Made by a program: the position numbers and the translations under genes. The notes under the pieces were generated by a model that saw only the letters and a list, made by a program, of their open reading frames with translations, searched no databases and had not been told where the DNA came from. A stretch of 49,470 bases of DNA, from the NCBI RefSeq assembly GCF_030676415.1, contig NZ_JAUUTW010000036.1, positions 1 to 49,470 on the forward strand, read 5' to 3'. Source of the stretch: Peribacillus frigoritolerans (GTDB lineage: Bacteria; Bacillota; Bacilli; Bacillales; DSM-1321). Shown piece after piece: positions 24,719-33,610 of the stretch (its first letter is position 1; each line of letters starts with the position of its first letter).

Positions 24719-25969
24719 ATGAATGAAGCATACTGGCTTACAAACGTTACACTTGATAGTGGATTTGTTTTTGGGAATGAACGAATGGATCGGACAAAGA
24801 CAGCTACATACAACTTGTATATAAAAAATGGGATCATAAAGGAATTGCGATTGGCTTCAAGTATGCCTTTGAAAACGGATGGTCCCGTTCACAACGCGGG
24901 AAAGCTGCTTGCACTTCCGCCTTTTAAAGAGATGCATAATCATCTTGACAAGACCTATTTAGGACTGCCATGGAAATCATGCACTCCGGTTCCGAATTTA
25001 ATGGAACGCTTAAAGTTGGAAGCAAAAGAGCTTGCTGAACTGGCTGAAACCGGGCGGCTCCGGGCCGAACGGATGCTTCAGCTATTGTTAAGCGGCGGGG
25101 CAACGCATGTAAGGACGCATGTTAACATCGATCCATACATCGGTATGAAGAACTTGGAAGAAATTCAACAGGCGCTAAGTAGTTTCAAAGGGAAAATGAC
25201 ATACGAGATCGTGTCTTTCCCGCAGCATGGACTGCTAAGAACGAATTCAAAAGGGTTGATGAGACAAGCGATGAAAGAAGGGGCGTCCTTAGTGGGCGGC
25301 TTGGATCCTGGCGGAGTGGATAATAATATAGAAACTTCCCTATATGAAATGGTCGATCTGGCTGTTGAATTTGATGCAGATATTGATATTCATATACATG
25401 ATCCCGGTCATCTTGGTTTATATACGATCAAGAAGCTGGCTTCTTTGATCGATGAAGCGGGGTGGAAAAACAGAGCCGCTGTCAGTCATGCTTTTGCACT
25501 GGGTGATGTTTCAATAGGGGAATCAAATGAAGTGGCCAGTGAATTATCAAACCTGGGGATAGCCGTCATGTCTACAGTTCCGATCAACCGGGTCATTCCC
25601 CCGATTGATTCACTGCATGAAAAAGGTGTCCATGTTGCTCTCGGATGCGATGGCTTTTATGACTCCTGGTCCCCATTCGGTACAGGCGATATGCTGGAAA
25701 AGACAGGCCGATTGGCCGAGAGGTACAACTGGAAGGACGAGTATGCATTGTCTCAATCGCTCCAATTCATTACAGGCGGGGTCAAGACACTGGACCCTGA
25801 AGGAAATCGTCTATGGCCGAAAGTGGGAAATGACGCAAGTATGGTTTTTGTTGATGCATCATGTGCTGCCGAGGCAGTTGCCAGGAGATCGACACGAGCT
25901 GCGGTCATGGTCAATGGGAATCTGGTTTACGGCGGACTCGATCGCGAATCTGCCTTGAATTCGAAATGA
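24719..25969 (+). CDS. Cytosine deaminase-like amidohydrolase, tandem copy 2
   Basis: 416 aa from ATG 24719 (a TTG three bases earlier is less likely). Same architecture as its neighbours: MNEAYWLTNVTLD start, EMHNHLDKTYLG (HxH), FPQHGLLRTNSKGLMRQAMK, DIDIHIHDPGHLG, VSHAFALGDVS, and ALGCDGFYDSW with the catalytic Asp. The variant Cys-Asp-Gly in place of Asn-Asp-Ser next to the catalytic Asp, and Asn in the HxH, suggest a shifted substrate preference relative to copy 1. The ribosome binding site is weak (AGAGAGTG), so translation may depend on coupling to copy 1. Confidence 0.85.
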   Translation: MNEAYWLTNVTLDSGFVFGNERMDRTKTATYNLYIKNGIIKELRLASSMPLKTDGPVHNAGKLLALPPFKEMHNHLDKTYLGLPWKSCTPVPNLMERLKLEAKELAELAETGRLRAERMLQLLLSGGATHVRTHVNIDPYIGMKNLEEIQQALSSFKGKMTYEIVSFPQHGLLRTNSKGLMRQAMKEGASLVGGLDPGGVDNNIETSLYEMVDLAVEFDADIDIHIHDPGHLGLYTIKKLASLIDEAGWKNRAAVSHAFALGDVSIGESNEVASELSNLGIAVMSTVPINRVIPPIDSLHEKGVHVALGCDGFYDSWSPFGTGDMLEKTGRLAERYNWKDEYALSQSLQFITGGVKTLDPEGNRLWPKVGNDASMVFVDASCAAEAVARRSTRAAVMVNGNLVYGGLDRESALNSK

Positions 25970-25996
25970 AGTCTATTTCAAGAAGGGATGAAGATC

Positions 25997-27244
25997 ATGA
26001 ATACAATCTATTGGTTAAGGAATGTTCGTTTGGAATGTGGTTACCGGAAAGAGAATGAAAGAGTTACAGGAACGTTGACCGGGCTATTTCATCTGTTGAT
26101 GGAGGATGGAAGGATCACGAAGATTGTCAAAGATGGGGAAGCCATACTTGATGATTTACCAGTGGAAGATGCAAAAGGATTGCTGGCGTTACCATCCTTC
26201 ATTGAAAAGCATGTTCATCTTGATAAGACACTGATGGGGGATGTTTGGAGAGCATGCACTCCTTCTTCAAGTGTCATTGAACGCTTTGAAAATGAGAAGA
26301 GGGTTCTGCCTTCCATTGCAACAAGCACATGTAAACGTGCAGAATCTTTACTGGAAATCCTTTTAGCTTCTGGCTCTGCACATATTCGGACTCATGTCGA
26401 TATCTATCCGGAAGTGGGATTACAAAACTTAGAGCAAGTACAACAGGCGCTTGCTGGCTATTCTAATAGACTTAGTTCAGAAATAGTCGCATTTGCGCAG
26501 CACGGATTGTTGCGGTCCGGTTCTGTCAAGCTTGTCAGGGAGGCATTGCGAAACGGAGCAGGAATCGTCGGGGCGGTGGATCCAGCCACAGTCGATAACA
26601 ATATTGAAGCATCGCTGGTTCAATTGCTGGATTTAGCAGTGGAAGCGAACGCTGATGTGGACTTGCATTTACATGATCCAGGCCATCTGGGCACGTTCAC
26701 CATGAAACGTTTGGCAGCTCTGACCAAGCAAGCGGGCTGGGAAGGCAGGGTAGCATTAAGCCATGCGTTCGGTATCGGGGACGTATCCAAGGAAGAAGCC
26801 TATGATCTGGCTGACATTCTTAGGGATGCGGGTATTTCCATCGTCACCAGTGTCCCTATTAACAGGCAGATGCCCCCTGTTGATTTATTACATGAAAGAG
26901 GGGTTGAAGTATCAGTCGGCAATGATAATATCTTTGATGTATGGTCACCTCTTGGGAATGGTGACATCTTGGAGAGAGCAGGAAGGTTGGCAGAACGTTT
27001 CAAATGGATTGATGAAGTCTCACTTTCCCGAACACTCGGGTATATAACTGGCGGAAAAATCCCATTGGATGAAAAGGGTAACCAGGCATGGCCGAAAGCG
27101 GGGGATGCTGCAAGTCTGGTGTTAATTGACGCAAGCTGTTCTGCCGAGGCAGTTGCCAGGCGTTCTGAACGTAAAGCGGTCATATACAAGGGGAATGTAG
27201 TTTCCGGTTCACTATATAAACAAAAGCAGTCAATTGAACAGTAA
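25997..27244 (+). CDS. Cytosine deaminase-like amidohydrolase, tandem copy 3
   Basis: 415 aa from ATG 25997 with AGAAGGG upstream; ATG 25988 in frame is earlier but overlaps the site. Motifs: IEKHVHLDKTL, which is closest of the three to E. coli CodA (HVHLDTT), FAQHGLLRSGSVKLVREAL, DVDLHLHDPGHLG, LSHAFGIGDVS and VGNDNIFDVWSPLGNGD. C-terminal DASCSAEAVARRSERKAV is shared with both paralogues. The three genes form one unit that ends at a terminator 10 bases after this stop. Confidence 0.85.
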   Translation: MNTIYWLRNVRLECGYRKENERVTGTLTGLFHLLMEDGRITKIVKDGEAILDDLPVEDAKGLLALPSFIEKHVHLDKTLMGDVWRACTPSSSVIERFENEKRVLPSIATSTCKRAESLLEILLASGSAHIRTHVDIYPEVGLQNLEQVQQALAGYSNRLSSEIVAFAQHGLLRSGSVKLVREALRNGAGIVGAVDPATVDNNIEASLVQLLDLAVEANADVDLHLHDPGHLGTFTMKRLAALTKQAGWEGRVALSHAFGIGDVSKEEAYDLADILRDAGISIVTSVPINRQMPPVDLLHERGVEVSVGNDNIFDVWSPLGNGDILERAGRLAERFKWIDEVSLSRTLGYITGGKIPLDEKGNQAWPKAGDAASLVLIDASCSAEAVARRSERKAVIYKGNVVSGSLYKQKQSIEQ

Positions 27245-27253
27245 GAACAAACC

Positions 27254-27290
27254 AAAAAGGATCTCTGGATACTTCCGGATTTCCTTTTTC
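27254..27290 (+). terminator. Terminator after the three tandem amidohydrolases
   Basis: AAAAAGGA pairs with TCCTTTTT, with inner GG/CC pairs around ATACTT, and is followed by CGTTTTG. Stem is imperfect. Confidence 0.6.
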
Positions 27291-27692
27291 GTTTTGGGTT
27301 TTGAACGGCGTCCGCTTCCGTGTACTTTTACTTACTTATGTTATACTGGAAGTGATTTTTTTGGGGGCTATATTGGTTAGCCCTCCCATGTCCTATCGCC
27401 ATTGCCCGATATACTTTAAACGGGCTGGCTTCCGCTTGTCCATTTGCCTTGCAGAGTCAAGCCGACAAATTAGCAGGGAGCCGCAGTCTTTGTTACTATT
27501 AATGGTAACATTATCATTTCGCATGCGTCTGCAAAGGTCATATAACATTGATCGTGAGTCCAGCAATGGCAGCAGACCATCCGGGGACCGCGTTTATTAG
27601 CATGATGTTGTCCTATCTCCTTTGTTAAAGGGAAGGGCAATTGAAATTCACCATGAGCTTGAAAAGTATCATGTTCAAAGGAGATGGAATCT
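27291..27692. other. Gene-free leader upstream of the NCS2 permease
   Basis: About 400 bases. Extended -10-like TGTTATACT occurs at 27339-27347. GGGGGCTA and TAGCCCTC (27362-27385) form a hairpin. An open frame at 27301-27600 has no ribosome binding site and no protein-like pattern. I looked for a purine or xanthine riboswitch because of the downstream permease and did not recognise one. The AGTAAARAT repeats of the island are absent here, so this gene appears to be controlled differently. Confidence 0.4.
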
Positions 27693-28988
27693 ATGAAAAG
27701 TTGGAGATCTTCTGTGACTCTATTTTCTTCTTTTCAATGGTTGTTTTTTATTTTTGCAAATACAGTGGTAGTGCCAATATCGATTGGCGCAGCTTTTGAT
27801 CTTCCTCCCAATGTTACGGAAATGACCATGAGAAGCTCGCTCATTTTCACCGGGATCGCTTGCGTGTTTCAGGGGTGGAAGGGGCATAAGTATCCACTTA
27901 TGGAAGGTCACTCAGGTCTATTATGGGGAGTGATGTTGAATTTAGGGTTATCTGCACCATCCATAGGGCTCGGTTATGCTGAGATAGGAGGGGGAATTGC
28001 TACTGGCCTCATTGCAGCTGGTGTCGTGACCCTCATTATTTCTGCCTTCAACCTGATTTCTTATGTCCAGAAGATTTTCACTCCCATGGTCATGACGGTT
28101 TATTTATTCCTTCTGACGTTCCAGCTCATTTTTGTCTTTTTTAAGGGGATGCTGGGGATTACGGAGAATGGGGAAATTAACATCCCGGTCAGTTTCCTAT
28201 CAGTGGGGATTGTACTTTTAGTAAGTATATTAAAGATAAAAGGACCAAGGACCATAAGCAATTTCTCCATATTGATCGGGATTATAGTGGGATGGATTTT
28301 TTACGAGCTGCTATTTCCGGAGGCCGGGGGAGAAATGGGATCGACGGGTGCCGCTTTTTCATTTTTCCCATTAGGTGCTCCAAACCTTGAATTCGGGATA
28401 ATAGCGATTTCCTTTTTTGCAGGATTATTGAATTTGTGCAACACGTTCGCTTCCATTCAGGCTGCATCGGAATTAATCGGTGATGAAGCTGAACACAAGC
28501 AGTATCGAAATTCTTTATTCATGACTGGCGGTTTTACCATTCTCGCTCCGTTGCTTGGCCTTGTTCCGTATACACCTTTTACTTCATCCATCGGGTTTTT
28601 GCAGAGCACTCAAATATATGAGCGGAGGCCCTTCTTACTTGGAGGCATGTTATTGGCCATAATTGGGCTCATTCCTCCTTTCATCTCTTTCCTGGCCACG
28701 ATGCCGATAACAGTCGGGAATGCAGTATTGTTCGTTGCTTACCTTCAGCTGTTCGGTACGGCTTTCAACAGCGTCAAGGGTCAGCATTTCACTTCAGACA
28801 CGATATTCAGGCTTGCCGTACCAGTATTGATTGGAGTGAGTTTGATGAACATCCTGCCTCATGCATTTTCGAACGTTCCCACGCTTTTACAGCCCTTTTT
28901 GACGAATGGGCTCATAATGGGCGTATTGATATCAATCGTGCTGGAAAAATCGGTAAACTGGAATCGTTATGAACAATTGCAGAACTAA
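27693..28988 (+). CDS. NCS2-family purine/pyrimidine permease
   Basis: 431 aa from ATG 27693, 9 bases after AAAGGAG; ATG 27684 overlaps that site. About 12-14 membrane helices. The pattern FQWLFFIFANTVVVPISIGA, the glycine-rich LMEGHSGLLWGVMLNLGLS and the late NTFASIQAASELIGDE resemble xanthine/uracil permeases (Xan_ur_permease). Such proteins import nucleobases with protons. Located behind five amidohydrolase genes of deaminase type, it may supply a nucleobase-like substrate. Identification as NCS2 is good; the substrate is inference. Confidence 0.75.
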   Translation: MKSWRSSVTLFSSFQWLFFIFANTVVVPISIGAAFDLPPNVTEMTMRSSLIFTGIACVFQGWKGHKYPLMEGHSGLLWGVMLNLGLSAPSIGLGYAEIGGGIATGLIAAGVVTLIISAFNLISYVQKIFTPMVMTVYLFLLTFQLIFVFFKGMLGITENGEINIPVSFLSVGIVLLVSILKIKGPRTISNFSILIGIIVGWIFYELLFPEAGGEMGSTGAAFSFFPLGAPNLEFGIIAISFFAGLLNLCNTFASIQAASELIGDEAEHKQYRNSLFMTGGFTILAPLLGLVPYTPFTSSIGFLQSTQIYERRPFLLGGMLLAIIGLIPPFISFLATMPITVGNAVLFVAYLQLFGTAFNSVKGQHFTSDTIFRLAVPVLIGVSLMNILPHAFSNVPTLLQPFLTNGLIMGVLISIVLEKSVNWNRYEQLQN

Positions 28989-29303
28989 TGTGATTCCGAA
29001 AGTAATGGCCATACATAAAGGGTCCTCCCATTGAAATAAGGAAAACGAAAATGCCAAGTGACTTTTAATGACTCAATTTAAGAGGCGATCATGAAAACCG
29101 GAAGGGTGTTAATCTTTTGGTTTTCTGTTTTTCATTTATCTTTTAATGTGAAATTAGGCGTTTTAATCAGTGGCAATACCCACTCCCCTGACATATTTTG
29201 TTGGAGGGAGTATTTGATGTGGTGTTCATTCCCTGACCATTTCGTTACGGCTTCCCTTCTATTCCAAGCATTACCTTATAAATAATACATGGAGGTTATA
29301 TAA
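28989..29303. other. Gene-free region upstream of the bacteriocin precursor
   Basis: 315 bases. No open frame has a ribosome binding site with a believable protein; the frame 29091-29285 looks like chance. The region should contain the promoter of the precursor. TATAAATAAT at 29277-29286 lies too close to the ribosome binding site (29291) to be a normal -10 box. I cannot name the promoter. Confidence 0.4.
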
Positions 29304-29552
29304 ATGAATGAGTTTCAAAATCAATTGCAAAACCTGAATGTCGATGATTTCCAGGTAACTCAGCCAGTTCCGTGGGAACAAAACCAGTACAATTTGGATG
29401 ATTCGTCTCGACAATTCATTGGTGTGGGTGGTTGCTTTGGTTGTTTTGGCTGTTTCTTGTGCTTTGGTTGCTTTGGTTGCGGTCGCTGTGGCCGTTGTGG
29501 TGGATGCGGTCGTTGTGGTGGATGCGGACGTTGCGGACGTTGCGGCCGTTAA
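29304..29552 (+). CDS. Heterocycloanthracin/sonorensin-type bacteriocin precursor
   Basis: 82 aa, ATG 29304 behind GGAGG. The leader MNEFQNQLQNLNVDDFQVTQ has the F-x-x-x-L-x-x-L-x-x-x-D-F pattern typical of heterocycloanthracin precursors. The core begins at the double Gly and has 13 Cys at every third position: first CFG/CFL units, then CGR and CGG units. No Ser or Thr is in the core, so all cyclisable residues would give thiazoles. The repeated 9-base DNA units reflect this. The peptide is expected to be cyclodehydrated by the YcaO complex and oxidised by the SagB-type dehydrogenase encoded next. It is a putative antibacterial; its target is unknown. Confidence 0.92.
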   Translation: MNEFQNQLQNLNVDDFQVTQPVPWEQNQYNLDDSSRQFIGVGGCFGCFGCFLCFGCFGCGRCGRCGGCGRCGGCGRCGRCGR

Positions 29553-29565
29553 GGTTTCAGGTTCT

Positions 29566-29606
29566 AAAGAAAAGTCCCTGCGGTGCAGCAGGGACTTTTC
29601 TTTATT
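29566..29606 (+). terminator. Strong terminator between precursor and biosynthesis genes
   Basis: AAAGAAAAGTCCCTG and CAGGGACTTTTCTTT form a perfect 15-bp stem (one more C-G pair inside), followed by ATTGTATT. Placed between the precursor and its modification genes, it would make short precursor mRNA abundant and let only some transcripts reach the enzymes. Confidence 0.85.
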
Positions 29607-29697
29607 GTATTAGACATAAGAGACAAATTGTCGTACATAGAATTAATGTGAAGTGCTAATAGCAGTACTTAGAATGCTTCGGGTTAGGAGGAGCGGA

Positions 29698-31647
29698 ATG
29701 GTGAATTTGACCCCTTCTATGCGTTTAAAAGTGAAAAGGGATACGTTTTTTCTTCCGGAACCAAACAGAGGTGTGTATTTCAGGAATAACATAAGTTCGT
29801 TCCGTATGGAGGGCAGCACGATCGTCCAGTGGATTGAAAAGTTATTACCGATGTTCAACGGGAACCATACATTAAGCGAGTTGACCGATGGATTGCCTGG
29901 CCCATACCGGAACAGGGTGATGGAAATCGCCGAGGTTTTGTACCGTAATGGGTTTATTCGGGATGTAAGTCAGGACAGTCCTCACCAATTAAGGAATCAA
30001 GTTCTTGAAAGGTATGCTTCGCAAATTGAGTTCCTGGAAAGTTGCGGCGATTCCGGGGCTCACCGTTTTGAAGCTTATCGAAAGAAAAAGGCGTTGGCAA
30101 TAGGCTCTGGTCCATTGTTCCTTTCATTGGTGTCCTCACTGATTGAATCCGGATTGCCCGCATTCCATATCTTCATTACGGACACGGTACCGACCAATAG
30201 AAAAAGGTTGAATGAAATCGTGGCACATGCGCGTAAGACGGACAACGAGGTTGTCATAGAGGAGGTCGTGCTTGAAAAGGGAGCAGAGATTGAATGGCAG
30301 GAGATCGTGCGGCCTTTTGATTCGATATTATATGTGTCACAGGAGGGTGATATAGAGGAATTAAGAGACCTTCATTCGGTTTGCAGGCAAAGGAAAAAGA
30401 TCCTGTTTCCTGCATTGATCATCAATCAAGTAGGCATGGCTGGTCCGCTTGTCCATCCGGATTCCAAGGGATGTTGGGAGTCAGCGTGGCATCGTTTACA
30501 TCAAGCCGAGCTGGAAAAGAATCAGGCACCATCATCTTTTTCCGCCACAGCCGGAGCGATGTTAGCCAATATAATGGTATTCGAATGGTTTAAAGACACT
30601 ACAGGCGTTACGACAGCAGAACAAGCCAATCAATTTTATCTGTTGGATCTGGATACATTGGAGGGAAAATGGCATCCGTTCATTCCCCACCCGGGGGTGA
30701 CGGGAAAAGGGACAGCTGCCTGGATTGAAGATTTTGATCAGCGGCTCGAACAGAAATCGGACCCGAGTGAGCCGGGGAAGGTGTTTATGTATTTCAGTCG
30801 GTTGACATCATCGGAATCCGGAATCTTTCATAGATGGGATGAGGGAGATTTAAAACAGCTGCCGTTGGCTCAATGCCGTGTTCAGGTTGTTGATCCGCTG
30901 TCGTCCGGTCCGGCCGAACTACTCCCCGAAATTATCCGTTCAGATCTGACGCATGAGGAAGCGAGGAGGGAAACCGGTCTTACAGGAGTTGAAGCATATG
31001 TATCCCGAACACTCAGCCAGCTCGTTGCGACTCTTCCTCCGCTTCAGGGGGCAGACGAAATAAAGGAATCAATCGGTGTCGGGGCAGGGGAAACATTTGC
31101 TGAATGTGTTTGCCGTGGTTTGCAAAGCAGTTTGGATACAGAGTTTGGCAATAAGCGGTTCAACCAGGAGAAACTTGTGACGGTGCAGTTGGCTCAGGTG
31201 GAAGATGAGCGCTGCAGGTATTATTTACAAGCGCTGACGCGGCTACAAGGAGATCCGATCATCGCGTTGGGTGAGGAAGTGTCAGGTTTCCCGGTAGTTT
31301 GGGCAGGAACGAGCGACGGCTGGTCCGGCGCTGTCGGTTTGAATGTAACGATCGCATTACGGAATGCGTTGCAAAAGGCTGTCATGAAAGTTCAAAACCA
31401 GACCGTTTGCCTCACAGCTCCAGGTTTAGTGGCATCGCCTGTTCTTGAGGAAGAAAAGATGCCCCTGAATCTTGTGATTCCTTCGTGCGGGGTGAAAGGG
31501 AATTCCGAATTAGTACAGTCTGCCATTCAAGTCTTGAAGAAGAATAGTAAGCGAATCTGTGTTTTCGAATTAAATCTGGAACCTTTCTTGAAGGAAGAAA
31601 TTGCAGGAGTGTTTGGGGTGTTTTTGCGAGAGGAGGAATCCGGGTGA
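29698..31647 (+). CDS. ThiF-like thiazole-containing bacteriocin maturation protein
   Basis: I choose ATG 29698 because TAGGAGGAG lies just upstream (649 aa); an in-frame start at 29653 lacks such a site. The N-terminal ~130 residues (MRLKVKRDTFFLPEPNRGV, VQWIEKLLPMFNGNHTLSEL) resemble a PqqD-like leader-recognition winged helix. A Rossmann-like ThiF/E1 segment follows (KKALAIGSGPLFLSLVSSLI, HIFITDT), lacking an obvious ATP-binding arginine finger. The long C-terminal part (from ~430) is peculiar to this family. In heterocycloanthracin clusters this protein lies beside the YcaO gene and probably helps to deliver the leader peptide. It overlaps the next gene by 4 bases. Confidence 0.82.
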   Translation: MVNLTPSMRLKVKRDTFFLPEPNRGVYFRNNISSFRMEGSTIVQWIEKLLPMFNGNHTLSELTDGLPGPYRNRVMEIAEVLYRNGFIRDVSQDSPHQLRNQVLERYASQIEFLESCGDSGAHRFEAYRKKKALAIGSGPLFLSLVSSLIESGLPAFHIFITDTVPTNRKRLNEIVAHARKTDNEVVIEEVVLEKGAEIEWQEIVRPFDSILYVSQEGDIEELRDLHSVCRQRKKILFPALIINQVGMAGPLVHPDSKGCWESAWHRLHQAELEKNQAPSSFSATAGAMLANIMVFEWFKDTTGVTTAEQANQFYLLDLDTLEGKWHPFIPHPGVTGKGTAAWIEDFDQRLEQKSDPSEPGKVFMYFSRLTSSESGIFHRWDEGDLKQLPLAQCRVQVVDPLSSGPAELLPEIIRSDLTHEEARRETGLTGVEAYVSRTLSQLVATLPPLQGADEIKESIGVGAGETFAECVCRGLQSSLDTEFGNKRFNQEKLVTVQLAQVEDERCRYYLQALTRLQGDPIIALGEEVSGFPVVWAGTSDGWSGAVGLNVTIALRNALQKAVMKVQNQTVCLTAPGLVASPVLEEEKMPLNLVIPSCGVKGNSELVQSAIQVLKKNSKRICVFELNLEPFLKEEIAGVFGVFLREEESG

Positions 31648-33587
31648 AAACTGACGTATTGGTTGTCGGTGAAGGAGTGTTGGCCGACCATGTTCATGGG
31701 GACCTGTCCGGCCAATATCAGGTGAATCGCCAAACCGATTTCGAGGCAGGAATCCCGCAAACGACGGCTATGGTCCTTCTGCTGCAAGATGCTTGGAATC
31801 CCGCTGTCCATTTAAAGGCGGAAGAGGTGATAAGGCAAGCGGGCATTCCGTGGCTGCGGGGGTTCGTATCATTTGGAGAGGGAGTGGTAGGTCCGTTGGT
31901 GCGCCCGGGTGTTCCTGGCTGCTCACAGTGTGCGGACCAAAGGCATCTCATGGCCGGGCGTGATCGAAAAGAAATGTGGGGAATCCGCCAACAGCTGCAA
32001 GAAAATGGGGGGATAGAGCGTGATGCGGCGGCATCCCGCACAGGCCTTTTACAGATGGCCCACTTGATTTGTGCAGAGGTAAGGAAGGCGATGAAAGGAG
32101 AGCGCGCCCGTTCGGAAGGGCATGTATCTTTAATCAACCTGAAAACGCTGAATGGTTCGTGGCACTCATTTTTACCAGATCCATTGTGTCAGGTTTGCTC
32201 CACATTACCTGATGACTCGAAGGAGCGTGCCAGGATTTCGTTGCAGCCAAGTCCGAAAATCAGTCCCGACAGTTACCGGACCCGTTCAATGGAGGAGCTG
32301 AATGAAGTTCTGGCCAAGGATTACTTGGACCACCGCACAGGTTTCTTGAATAATAAAATGATAGACCTTGTGCCGCCATTTGCCGATGTAAGTGTTAATT
32401 TGCCTTTATTCATAGGAGATGAGGGGGCGGCAGGCCGTACCCTCTCATATGCGGTCAGTGAGATGACTGCCATATTGGAGGGTTTGGAAAGATATTGCGG
32501 AATGGAGCCCCGTGGTAAACGGACAGTCATACATGATAGCTACAACAACCTGAAAGATTCTGCGCTCGATCCCATCAGGATAGGGGTACACTCGAAGGGA
32601 AATTATGCACAGCATGATTTCCCATTTCAACCGTTTAATCCTGACCGCTCGATAGATTGGGTGTGGGGCCACTCATTTTTGCAAGAGCGGCCGATCTTGG
32701 TCCCGGAATTGCTTTCCTATTACAGCTTGGGCTGCGGTCATGGATTTGTCTATGAAACTTCCAATGGCTGTGCTTTAGGGGGAAGTTTGGAGGAGGCCAT
32801 TTTCTACGGCATCATGGAAGTGGTCGAACGTGATTCGTTTCTGCTGACCTGGTATGCGCAGCTGCCCCTCACACGTCTTGACCCTTATTCTGCAAATGAC
32901 AAAGAACTTGAGCTGATGATTGACAGGGCGAGGGCGGCAGCGGGATATGATATCCATTTGTTTAATTCGACAATGGAACATGGTATACCGAGCGTATGGG
33001 CGCTGGCCAAAAACAGGAAACAAAAAGGATTGAATATCATCTGTGCGGCAGGGGCCCATCTGGACCCGGTCCGGGCTGTGAAAAGCGCGGTCTTCGAGTT
33101 GGCTGGCATGATGCTGACACTTGACGATAAATTGGAAGAGAACCGGGATGAGGTTGAGAAAATGCTGCATGATTCCTCACTGGTACGGAAAATGGATGAT
33201 CATGGAATGCTGTACGGTTTACCGCAAGCCGAAGAGCGACTGCAGTTCCTGCTGGATGATGACCGCCCGATGCGAACATTCGCTGAAGAATACGGGGAAA
33301 AGATGAACCATCCGGACTTGACGGAAGATTTGCAGAAAATCCTTCAGGAGTTTCGCCGATTGCAACTCGAGGTGATTGTGGTCGATCAGACAACACCGGA
33401 AATTGCACGGAATGGATTACATTGCGTGAAAGTGCTGATCCCGGGGATGCTGCCGATGACATTCGGCCATCATCTTACCCGCATAACGGGGCTTGAGAGA
33501 ATACTGAGGGTTCCGATGGAACTTGGATATGCTGAACGGCCGCTTGATTTCGAACAGCTCAATCCGCATCCGCATCCTTTTCCATAA
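31644..33587 (+). CDS. TOMM cyclodehydratase: leader-binding E1-like domain fused to YcaO
   Basis: GTG 31644 behind GAGGAGG, overlapping the previous stop (GTGA); 647 aa. The first ~210 residues form the E1-like partner domain with two CxxC pairs (GCSQCADQ, LCQVCST) that probably bind zinc. The rest is a YcaO domain: FADVSVNLPLFIG, SEMTAILEGLERYCGM, SNGCALGGSLEEAIFYGIME and VVERDSFLLTWY, which hold ATP-binding glutamates of the family, and the C-terminal PHPHPFP that matches the PxPxP tail needed for catalysis. The enzyme activates backbone amides with ATP to make thiazolines from the Cys residues of the precursor. Confidence 0.92.
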   Translation: MKTDVLVVGEGVLADHVHGDLSGQYQVNRQTDFEAGIPQTTAMVLLLQDAWNPAVHLKAEEVIRQAGIPWLRGFVSFGEGVVGPLVRPGVPGCSQCADQRHLMAGRDRKEMWGIRQQLQENGGIERDAAASRTGLLQMAHLICAEVRKAMKGERARSEGHVSLINLKTLNGSWHSFLPDPLCQVCSTLPDDSKERARISLQPSPKISPDSYRTRSMEELNEVLAKDYLDHRTGFLNNKMIDLVPPFADVSVNLPLFIGDEGAAGRTLSYAVSEMTAILEGLERYCGMEPRGKRTVIHDSYNNLKDSALDPIRIGVHSKGNYAQHDFPFQPFNPDRSIDWVWGHSFLQERPILVPELLSYYSLGCGHGFVYETSNGCALGGSLEEAIFYGIMEVVERDSFLLTWYAQLPLTRLDPYSANDKELELMIDRARAAAGYDIHLFNSTMEHGIPSVWALAKNRKQKGLNIICAAGAHLDPVRAVKSAVFELAGMMLTLDDKLEENRDEVEKMLHDSSLVRKMDDHGMLYGLPQAEERLQFLLDDDRPMRTFAEEYGEKMNHPDLTEDLQKILQEFRRLQLEVIVVDQTTPEIARNGLHCVKVLIPGMLPMTFGHHLTRITGLERILRVPMELGYAERPLDFEQLNPHPHPFP

Positions 33588-33610
33588 GCGGTGACTTAGG
33601 AGGTTGGAGG

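Noticed and set aside
27301..27600. A 99-codon frame, and a possible purine/xanthine riboswitch, upstream of the NCS2 permease
   Set aside because: The frame has no ribosome binding site and no recognisable pattern; conserved riboswitch core sequences were not found by eye.
29091..29285. A 64-codon frame upstream of the bacteriocin precursor
   Set aside because: No proper ribosome binding site, no family resemblance; more likely part of the untranslated control region.
29432..29550. Short direct repeats that could suggest a CRISPR-like or satellite array
   Set aside because: The 9-base units are codons for Cys-Gly-Arg/Cys-Gly-Gly in the precursor core; no spacers and no cas genes.
29398..29659. 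Two long frames overlapping the bacteriocin core in the other reading frames (Val/Ala-rich and Leu/Trp-rich)
   Set aside because: They result from the 9-base repeats of the precursor core and lack ribosome binding sites.
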